Below are positions 1 through 6,543 of a stretch of DNA of 6,543 nucleotides, piece after piece. The DNA comes from Actinomycetes bacterium (lineage in GTDB: Bacteria > Actinomycetota > Actinomycetes > Mycobacteriales > Mycobacteriaceae), in NCBI GenBank assembly GCA_023388385.1, contig JAEWGK010000038.1:1-6543 (forward strand). The letters are read 5' to 3'. Under the pieces are notes generated by a model. That model was not told the DNA's origin. It made no database searches and saw nothing but the letters and a program-made list of their open reading frames with translations. Numbering within the stretch: position 1 is the first letter of the stretch; the number at the start of each line of letters is the position of its first letter. The position numbers and the translations under genes were made by a program.

Positions 1-32
1 GTGGGGGTCAAGGGTGCGTTAGCGTGTGTCAT
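1..32 (-). CDS. IS481-family transposase, N-terminal fragment (cut by window edge)
   Basis: Ten codons are visible from an ATG at 32-30, reading MTHANAPLTP, and the frame continues off the left edge. This opening (M-[ST]-H-A-N-A-x-L-T-P) is characteristic, in my recall, of IS481-family transposases of actinobacteria, DDE enzymes with an N-terminal helix-turn-helix that cut and join the element ends. Nothing of the HTH or DDE domain is in the window, so intactness cannot be judged. There is no good Shine-Dalgarno directly upstream; instead the start codon abuts one arm of an inverted repeat. The gene has the same orientation as the upstream exonuclease-HAD operon, so read-through from that operon would enter it. 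The call rests on a very short peptide plus the IS-like terminus. Confidence 0.6.
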   Translation of the reverse strand, partial: MTHANAPLTP

Positions 33-99
33 GGAAGGCCGTTTCTGGTGTCCGGGTGGTTTGTGTTCTAGCCCCAGACAAGCACAGGGACGGCCTTCC
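33..99 (-). repeat. 10-bp inverted repeat abutting the transposase start
   Basis: GGAAGGCCGT at 33-42 and its exact reverse complement ACGGCCTTCC at 90-99 are separated by 47 bases. In a minus-strand transcript the second arm ends immediately before the transposase ATG, so pairing would fold the translation start region into a stem. A 9-bp direct repeat (AGAACACAA on the minus strand) occurs at 61-69 and 103-111, the first copy inside the loop and the second just outside the stem. Both structures are seen directly; a regulatory role is inference. Confidence 0.55.
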
Positions 100-173
100 C
101 CCTTGTGTTCTCCCGGCTATCGCCGGCGGTGGTGGTGCCCCGCGCAGCGTTCACAACCTGCCGGGACACAACA

Positions 174-179
174 CCTAGC
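174..179. other. Putative IS481 target site (NCTAGN)
   Basis: On the minus strand the hexamer reads GCTAGG, which fits NCTAGN, the target known for IS481. It lies between the proposed IS end (173) and the HAD gene, and its TAG is the HAD stop codon. If the element duplicated its target, a second copy should lie at the far end outside the window. Confidence 0.4.
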
Positions 180-906
180 GCGCGGCCGCCCGCACCGCCG
201 CGGTGATGGCCCCGGCATCGCGGAGATCCGGCACCACCGCATGGGCGCCGGCGGCGCGGAGCGTGGCGGCGTCGTCCGGGCCCGTCGCCACGCCCACCAT
301 GCCGGCGCCGCAGGCCAGCGCCCCCGCGACGTCGTGGACGGTGTCGCCCAGCACCACCGCCCGTGGGTCCCCGGGAAAACCAGCCCGCCATCGGGCCAGC
401 GTCGACGCGACCAGCGCCGACCTGTCGTCCGTCGCATCCCCGAAGGAGCCCAGCGTCAGATCGAGGACGGGGGCGGGCGCGCCCGGGGCGTCGTCACGTA
501 TGACCCCCGCACCCGCGGCCCCCGCGTCGGCGGCGCCCACCACCGAAAACCCCGCGTGGCGCAGCTTCAGCTCCGCCGTCGCGCGGATGTTGCCCGTGAC
601 CACCGTCTGCGCCGACGCCACCGTGGCCACCGCCGCCAGGGCCGCATGCGCGCCGGGCAGCGCACGGCCCTCCCACGGCGCCCCCGCGCACGCCCGGCCG
701 TAGTCCGCCAGAACGCCGGGCAGCTCCGCGGCGTCGACGCCCGAGCGGGCCAGCGCCTCGCCCCAGATGGCGTGGTCGGTGCGGCCGGCGAACACCAGAT
801 CCGTCGGAATCGAGCCGCCGCGCGATGCGATGACCGACTCCGCGCAGCCGTGGCCGAACCGGTTGGGGTGCAGCAACGTCAGATCGATGTCCCAGATGAC
901 CAGCAC
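175..906 (-). CDS. HAD-superfamily hydrolase (probable phosphatase)
   Basis: This 243-residue protein is a cytoplasmic HAD hydrolase that would transfer phosphate through an aspartyl intermediate; its substrate is not evident. Motif I is DIDLT at residues 6-10, with nucleophile D6 and acid/base D8. Motif II is VVTGN, with T104. Motif IV is GDTVHD at 187-192, with D188 and D192 as Mg2+ ligands. The basic residue of motif III is less clear; R162 in the DATDDR segment is a candidate. A helical cap lies roughly between residues 15 and 85, which suggests the phosphoglycolate-phosphatase-like branch, but a glycolate role is not shown. Residues about 122-147 are an Ala/Gly/Pro-rich stretch that looks like an insertion. 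The start is GTG, seven bases after the exonuclease stop, with GAGG at good spacing. The stop codon lies in the presumed IS481 target, so the reading frame ends normally despite the insertion. Confidence 0.9.
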   Translation of the reverse strand: MLVIWDIDLTLLHPNRFGHGCAESVIASRGGSIPTDLVFAGRTDHAIWGEALARSGVDAAELPGVLADYGRACAGAPWEGRALPGAHAALAAVATVASAQTVVTGNIRATAELKLRHAGFSVVGAADAGAAGAGVIRDDAPGAPAPVLDLTLGSFGDATDDRSALVASTLARWRAGFPGDPRAVVLGDTVHDVAGALACGAGMVGVATGPDDAATLRAAGAHAVVPDLRDAGAITAAVRAAAR

Positions 907-911
907 GTGCG

Positions 912-915
912 CCTC
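912..915 (-). promoter_or_regulatory. Ribosome-binding site of the HAD gene
   Basis: GAGG (minus strand 915-912) sits five bases before the GTG at 906 and overlaps the TGA of the exonuclease gene (916-914). This fixes the GTG as the start and suggests translational coupling of the two genes. Confidence 0.6.
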
Positions 916-1588
916 AGCCCCGCATCGGCCACGAGCCGTCGACGTCCGAGCCGTCCTTGCCCTGCTTGCGCAGCCACGCGCGGAAGTCCTCCGCCTGCTC
1001 CCACGCCGCGACGGCCTGGAACTCCATGAGCTCGTCGCCGTCCATCGACGTGAGCTCCGGGTGCTCCTTCGCCATCTTCCAGGCCAGGCGGGCGGCGGCC
1101 AGCGCGTCCTCCGTCGAGTCGTGCGCCTTGTCCAGCCGCACGCCGTAGTGGGTGCACGTCGCGTCCAGCGTCCGCTTGCCCTTGCGCCACCTGTCCAGCT
1201 TTCTGTCCAGCACGTACGGGTCGACGACCAGCCCGTCGACGGTGAACGACGGCTCCAGGGAGCGCAGCACCGTCAGGTCGTAGGCCGCGTTGTACGCCAC
1301 CACCGCGTACCCGTCGCGCCACGACGACTGGAGCATGGCGATGGTCCTGTTCAGCACCTCCGCATGCGGGGCACCCTCGGCGCGGGCGCGCTCGGTCGTG
1401 ATGCCGTGAACTCGCGCCGCCGCCTCCGGGATCTCCACCCCGGGGTCGGCGAGCATGGCCACGCGCTTCGGCTGCTGCCCGGCGGTCAGGCGCACCAGCG
1501 ACGATGTCACTATGCGGCAGGTGAACGGGTCCGTGCCGGTGGTCTCCAGATCGAAGGCGACCATCCGTCCGACGTCGAAGGGCTTCAT
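914..1588 (-). CDS. DnaQ-like DEDDh 3'-5' exonuclease
   Basis: The protein has 224 residues and a single exonuclease (RNase T/DnaQ) fold. Exo I is FDLETTG at 12-18, giving metal ligands D13 and E15. Exo II is YNAAYDL at 99-105, giving D104. Exo III is AHDSTEDA at 155-162, giving H156 and D161. All five DEDDh residues are present, so it should be an active two-metal 3'-5' nuclease on DNA or RNA ends. The C-terminus ends in a WP-containing tail (DGSWPMRG), which I recall from stand-alone actinobacterial members; no polymerase, helicase or GIY-YIG domain is attached. It is shorter than or similar to the Pol III epsilon subunit, but I see no clear clamp-binding motif, so dnaQ itself is not claimed. 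ATG 1588 is chosen because a -10-like box lies seven bases upstream and there is no Shine-Dalgarno, fitting a leaderless mRNA. It is the first gene of an operon with the HAD gene and is divergent from ligA. Confidence 0.9.
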   Translation of the reverse strand: MKPFDVGRMVAFDLETTGTDPFTCRIVTSSLVRLTAGQQPKRVAMLADPGVEIPEAAARVHGITTERARAEGAPHAEVLNRTIAMLQSSWRDGYAVVAYNAAYDLTVLRSLEPSFTVDGLVVDPYVLDRKLDRWRKGKRTLDATCTHYGVRLDKAHDSTEDALAAARLAWKMAKEHPELTSMDGDELMEFQAVAAWEQAEDFRAWLRKQGKDGSDVDGSWPMRG

Positions 1589-1595
1589 GGTCGTC

Positions 1596-1601
1596 AGTCT
1601 A
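1596..1601 (-). promoter_or_regulatory. -10 box of the exonuclease-HAD operon (leaderless)
   Basis: TAGACT on the minus strand fits the actinobacterial TANNNT -10 consensus and ends seven bases before the ATG at 1588. Transcription would therefore begin at or one base from the A of the start codon. No convincing TTGACA-like -35 is visible about 17 bp upstream, and no Shine-Dalgarno exists in between. Confidence 0.55.
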
Positions 1602-1602
1602 G

Positions 1603-3826
<2,224 letters not shown>

Positions 3827-3828
<2 letters not shown>

Positions 3829-3904
3829 CGGCTGCGCCCGCTCGGGCGTGGACGGTGCTGTCACAGGCGGCGGGGAGCGGCTGCGCCCGCGCGGGCGTGG
3901 ACGG
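3827..3904. repeat. 29-bp direct repeat, two copies, beginning in the ligA stop codon
   Basis: Copies lie at 3827-3855 and 3876-3904, 49 bp apart, and differ at one base (T3842 versus G3891). The first begins with the last two bases of the ligA TAG. Each holds a self-complementary core (CGCCC/GGGCG); in the second copy this is a perfect 14-bp palindrome at 3884-3897. The block looks like a tandem duplication of a short structured tail. Confidence 0.75.
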
Positions 3905-3915
3905 CGAGCAGCCGC
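3877..3915 (+). terminator. Possible ligA terminator: GC-rich hairpin without a U-tract
   Basis: GCGGCTGC (3877-3884) pairs exactly with GCAGCCGC (3908-3915) and brackets the inner hairpin of the second 29-bp repeat. The first repeat copy (3828-3835) carries the same GCGGCTGC and could pair instead. No T-run follows, so this is not a canonical intrinsic terminator; many actinobacterial terminators lack U-tracts, which makes the role plausible but unproven. Confidence 0.35.
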
Positions 3916-3936
3916 AGTCGCGGACGGGGCGTCGGA

Positions 3937-4042
3937 GGGCACTCGTGCGCAAGTGGCCATCGAACCACCGCGTGTGCGGGCAAAAGCCCAGGTCGGATCG
4001 CGCTGTTTCGGTGGTTCGTTGGCCACGAAGCGCAGTGTGCCC
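3937..4042. repeat. 106-bp imperfect palindrome between convergent genes
   Basis: Two 34-base arms (3937-3970 and 4009-4042) are reverse complements with interruptions. The outer six bases (GGGCAC/GTGCCC) match, a five-base block TGCGC (3946-3950) matches 4030-4034, and the inner 18 bases match at 17 positions (3953-3970 with 4009-4026). The 38-base centre holds a small hairpin, GGGC-AAAA-GCCC (3978-3989). It contains no supported gene on either strand. It could be a terminator or barrier for the convergent genes, a small mobile (MITE-like) or REP-like repeat, or a structured RNA; the sequence alone does not decide. Confidence 0.6.
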
Positions 4043-4095
4043 GGCGGAGTGACGGTGTGGGCCCGTCGGAGCGGTGGCGTGGGCTCGCCCCGCCT

Positions 4096-4136
4096 CGCCG
4101 ACGCGCAACGAGCACCCGCGCCGACGCGCAACGAGC
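4096..4136. repeat. 18-bp tandem direct repeat near the phosphorylase stop
   Basis: CGCCGACGCGCAACGAGC occurs exactly at 4096-4113 and 4119-4136 (23-bp period, five-base spacer), 12 bases beyond the phosphorylase stop codon. A small GCCG-AAGC-CGGC hairpin (4137-4148) follows directly and touches the stop codon. The stretch between the large palindrome and this repeat (4043-4095) holds only a weak GC-rich hairpin around 4076-4094. No T-rich terminator is visible in either direction. Confidence 0.7.
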
Positions 4137-4147
4137 GCCGAAGCCGG

Positions 4148-6520
4148 CTACTCGCCCGCGATGGGGGTCGGCTCGATGCGCCAGACCTCGCGGGCGTAAT
4201 CGCCGATGGTGCGGTCGGAGGAGAAGCGGCCGGACCGGATGATGTTGAGGAAGCACTTGCGGGCCCAGGCCAGCTGGTCGCGGTAGTCCTCGGCCATGCG
4301 GTCGCGGGTGGCGCGGTAGTCCTCGAAGTCGCCGAGCACGTACCAGACGTCGGCGGGCTCGTGGCCGAAGCCGTCGAGAAGCGACATGTGCAGGTCGTGG
4401 AACATGCCGGTGCCGTTGTCGTCGAAGGTGCCGTCGACCAGCGAATCGACGGCGCGCTTCAGGCCCGGAACGGACTCGTAGACGCCGCGGGCGGAGTAGG
4501 TGCGGCGCAGTTCGGGCAGCTCCTCCTCCTTGGCGCCGAAGATGTAGGCGTTCTCGTGGCCGACGGCCTCGACGATCTCGACGTTCGCGCCGTCGAGGGT
4601 GCCGAGCGTCAGAGCGCCGTTCATCATGAACTTCATGTTGGAGGTGCCGGACGCCTCCTTGCCGGCGGTGGAGATCTGCTCCGAGACGTCGGCGGCCGGG
4701 ATGATGTGCTCGGCGGGGGAGACGTTGTAGTTCTCGACGAAGACGACCTTGAGCTTGCCGCCGATCTCCTTGTCGCCGTTCACCAGGTCGGCGATGGAGT
4801 TGATGAACTTGATGATGGCCTTCGCGCGCACGTAGCCCGGGGCGGCCTTCGCGCCGAAGACGGCGACGCGGGGCACGACGTCCCAATCCGGGTTCTCCTT
4901 GATGCGGTGGTACAGGTCCAGCACGTAGAGGGCGTTGAGCAGCTGGCGCTTGTACTCGTGCAGGCGCTTGATCTGCACGTCGAACATGGCGGAGGGGTCC
5001 ACCTCGACTCCCTGGCGCTGCATGATCCAGGCCGCGAAGTCCTCCTTGTTGCCCTGCTTGGCGGCGATGACCTCGCGCAGGACGTCCTCGTCGTCGGCGA
5101 AGCGCTCGAGCTCCGTCAGGCGGTCGAGGTCGGTGACCCACGCGTCGGAGCCGAGCAGGCGGGTGAGCAGCTTCGGCAGACGCGGGTTGCACTGGTTCAG
5201 CCAGCGGCGCGGGGTGACGCCGTTGGTCTTGTTGTTGAACTTCTCCGGCCACATCCCGTACCAGTGGTGCAGCGTGTCGCGCTTGAGGATTTCGGTGTGC
5301 AGCGCGGCGACGCCGTTGACGGAGTACGCGGCGTAGCAGGCGATCCACGCCATGTGGATGCGGCCGTGGGAGATGGGGGCGAGGTAGTCGATGGTGCCGC
5401 CGTCCATGCCGCGGCCGGCCATGTCCTCGCGGAAGCGGCGGTCGATTTCGGCGACGATCTCGAGCACGCGGCCGAAGAGCTTCTGGAAGATGGAGTACTC
5501 CCAGGTCTCCAGCGCCTCGGCGAGGACGGTGTGGTTGGTGTACGCGAAGGTCCCGGTGACGATGTCCCAGGCCTCGTCCCAGCCCATGCCGTGGTCGTCG
5601 AGGAGCAGGCGCATGAGCTCCGGGATGGCGAGGACCGGGTGGGTGTCGTTCAGCTGGATGGAGTTGTACTCCGCGAACGTCGACAGGTCGCCGTGGATCT
5701 CGAGGTGGGAGTCGATCATCTCCTGCAGCGACGCGGAGACGAAGAAGTACTGCTGGCGGACGCGCAGCACCTTGCCCTCGTAGGTGGAGTCGTTCGGGTA
5801 CAGCACGCGGCACAGGTCGTGGACGCGCTCGCGCTCGATGATGGCGTCGGTGAATCGCTGGGAGTTGAAGGCGTCGTAGTCGAACTCGCGCAGCGGCTCG
5901 GCGTTCCACAGGCGCAGCGTGCCGACGTTGGCGGTGCCGTAGCCGGTGATCGGCATGTCGTAGGGGACGGCGCGGACGACGAGGTCGTCGAAGGAGACGA
6001 TGCGGGCCTGCTCCTCGCGGCGGACGACGAAGGGGTAGCCCTCCTCCATCCACGGGTCCGGGTGCTCGTCCTGGAAGCCGTCATCGAAGGTCTGCTTGAA
6101 CAGGCCGTAGCGGTACAGGATGCCGTAGCCGGTGGCGGGCAGGTCCTGGGTGGCGCAGGAATCCAGGAAGCAGGCCGCCAGGCGGCCGAGGCCGCCGTTG
6201 CCCAGCGCCGCGTCGTGCTCCGCCTCGAGGATGTCGGAGAGCTCCTTGCCGTGCTCGCGGACGGCCTCCTCCGCCTCGTCGACCAGGCCCAGGTTGAGCA
6301 GGTTGTTCAGCAGGGCGCGGCCCATGAGGAACTCCGCCGAGAAGTAGTGCTGGCGGCGGGTCGCGGCGTACGCGGCGGTCGTCTTCTCCCAGTCGCCGGC
6401 GAGCCTGTCGACGACGACGCGGGACAGGCCCGCCCAGAACTCCGTGTCGGTCGAGGTTTCGGGGGTGCGGCCGGATTCGGCGCGAACGTGGGAGTCGAGG
6501 CGGTCGGTGAAGGTGGTCAA
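4148..6520 (-). CDS. glgP: Glycogen/alpha-glucan phosphorylase
   Basis: This 790-residue GT35 enzyme removes terminal alpha-1,4-linked glucose from glycogen or maltodextrin with inorganic phosphate, giving glucose-1-phosphate in the cytoplasm. It uses pyridoxal phosphate as cofactor. Visible family motifs, in order, are YFSAEFLMGR (59-68), GNGGLGRLAACFLDS (107-121), NDTHP (291-295), TNHT (328-331), RIHMA (387-391), TNGVTPRRW (432-440), QIKRLHEYKRQ (516-526) and EASGTSNMKF (622-631), where K630 is the PLP-binding lysine. Length matches the bacterial enzymes (about 800). The N-terminus is short and has no vertebrate-type phosphorylation segment. The gene is complete: TTG start with a strong ribosome-binding site, TAG stop. 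Its promoter lies mostly or wholly off the right edge. Corynebacteria can carry two such enzymes (GlgP and MalP), and sequence alone does not say which this is; the gene symbol is given for the family. Confidence 0.95.
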   Translation of the reverse strand: MTTFTDRLDSHVRAESGRTPETSTDTEFWAGLSRVVVDRLAGDWEKTTAAYAATRRQHYFSAEFLMGRALLNNLLNLGLVDEAEEAVREHGKELSDILEAEHDAALGNGGLGRLAACFLDSCATQDLPATGYGILYRYGLFKQTFDDGFQDEHPDPWMEEGYPFVVRREEQARIVSFDDLVVRAVPYDMPITGYGTANVGTLRLWNAEPLREFDYDAFNSQRFTDAIIERERVHDLCRVLYPNDSTYEGKVLRVRQQYFFVSASLQEMIDSHLEIHGDLSTFAEYNSIQLNDTHPVLAIPELMRLLLDDHGMGWDEAWDIVTGTFAYTNHTVLAEALETWEYSIFQKLFGRVLEIVAEIDRRFREDMAGRGMDGGTIDYLAPISHGRIHMAWIACYAAYSVNGVAALHTEILKRDTLHHWYGMWPEKFNNKTNGVTPRRWLNQCNPRLPKLLTRLLGSDAWVTDLDRLTELERFADDEDVLREVIAAKQGNKEDFAAWIMQRQGVEVDPSAMFDVQIKRLHEYKRQLLNALYVLDLYHRIKENPDWDVVPRVAVFGAKAAPGYVRAKAIIKFINSIADLVNGDKEIGGKLKVVFVENYNVSPAEHIIPAADVSEQISTAGKEASGTSNMKFMMNGALTLGTLDGANVEIVEAVGHENAYIFGAKEEELPELRRTYSARGVYESVPGLKRAVDSLVDGTFDDNGTGMFHDLHMSLLDGFGHEPADVWYVLGDFEDYRATRDRMAEDYRDQLAWARKCFLNIIRSGRFSSDRTIGDYAREVWRIEPTPIAGE

Positions 6521-6525
6521 CGCGT

Positions 6526-6531
6526 CTCCTT
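6526..6531 (-). promoter_or_regulatory. Ribosome-binding site that sets the TTG start of glgP
   Basis: AAGGAG (minus strand 6531-6526) lies five bases upstream of the TTG at 6520. No ATG or GTG in frame competes near it; the next methionine is residue 66, inside a conserved motif. The TTG is therefore well supported. Confidence 0.8.
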
Positions 6532-6543
6532 GCGGTCTGGAGG

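Larger units (their letters stand above)
1..173 (-). mobile_element. IS481-family insertion sequence, one end only (runs off left edge)
   Basis: Read on the minus strand from base 173, the sequence starts TGT, then 12 bases, then GGTTGT. From memory, the Bordetella IS481 terminus has the same TGT-N12-GGTTGT spacing, and TGT ends are typical of the family. A transposase start of IS481 type (MTHANAPLTP) follows 141 bases inside. The bases just outside (174-179) contain CTAG, the core of the known IS481 target NCTAGN. The exact end is inferred: a second TGT-beginning stretch at base 80 (TGTCTGGGG) would give a shorter, 48-bp leader and is the main alternative. The interior up to the transposase holds a 10-bp inverted repeat, a 9-bp direct repeat and a small hairpin (113-126). 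The other end and most of the element lie outside the window. Confidence 0.6.

Noticed and set aside
61..80. Base 80 as the outer end of the insertion sequence
   Set aside because: It begins TGTCTGGGG and would give a shorter leader, but lacks the GGTTGT spacing and an outside CTAG. It is kept as an alternative, not preferred.
1..1029. Plus-strand open frame across the HAD gene and the left edge
   Set aside because: It is antisense to the HAD hydrolase, and its Arg/Pro-rich composition shows no domain.
3937..4042. tRNA or known riboswitch in the palindromic region
   Set aside because: There is no cloverleaf, TTC-loop pattern or recognisable aptamer core, and it lies downstream of both genes.
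3861..6053. Open frame of 730 codons on the minus strand in a second frame of the phosphorylase gene
   Set aside because: It overlaps glgP in another frame, is Arg/Pro/His-rich and has no family motifs; the glgP frame explains the region.

Overview
The window comes from a high-GC Gram-positive bacterium, most likely a Corynebacterium or a close mycolic-acid relative. This rests on very GC-rich third codon positions, GTG and TTG starts, two apparently leaderless promoters, an actinobacterial-type NAD+-dependent ligase, and the start of an IS481-family transposase at the left edge. The genus is an inference; no rRNA or species marker is present.

Layout, left to right. Bases 1-173 look like one end of an IS481-family insertion sequence running off the left edge. 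Its transposase begins on the minus strand at base 32, and only the first ten codons are present. The presumed end abuts a CTAG target that supplies the stop codon of the next gene. Bases 175-1588 hold a two-gene minus-strand operon: a DEDDh 3'-5' exonuclease (914-1588) and then a HAD-family phosphatase (175-906), seven bases apart, with the HAD ribosome-binding site overlapping the exonuclease stop codon. Bases 1589-1677 are an 89-bp divergent promoter region with two mirror-image TAGACT -10 boxes. Bases 1678-3828 are ligA on the plus strand. Bases 3829-4147 are a 319-bp non-coding stretch between convergent genes, filled with repeats and potential hairpins. Bases 4148-6520 are a complete glycogen/alpha-glucan phosphorylase on the minus strand, with a TTG start and a strong Shine-Dalgarno.

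Functionally, the central part pairs DNA metabolism genes (exonuclease and ligase) around a shared divergent control region, with a small-molecule phosphatase co-transcribed with the exonuclease. The phosphorylase is an unrelated storage-carbohydrate enzyme on the other side of a termination/repeat zone. The protein-coding genes are well-known families. I see no convincing new multi-gene system. The less ordinary material is non-coding: the IS junction and its start-site hairpin, the mirrored promoters, and three separate repeat structures between ligA and the phosphorylase gene.
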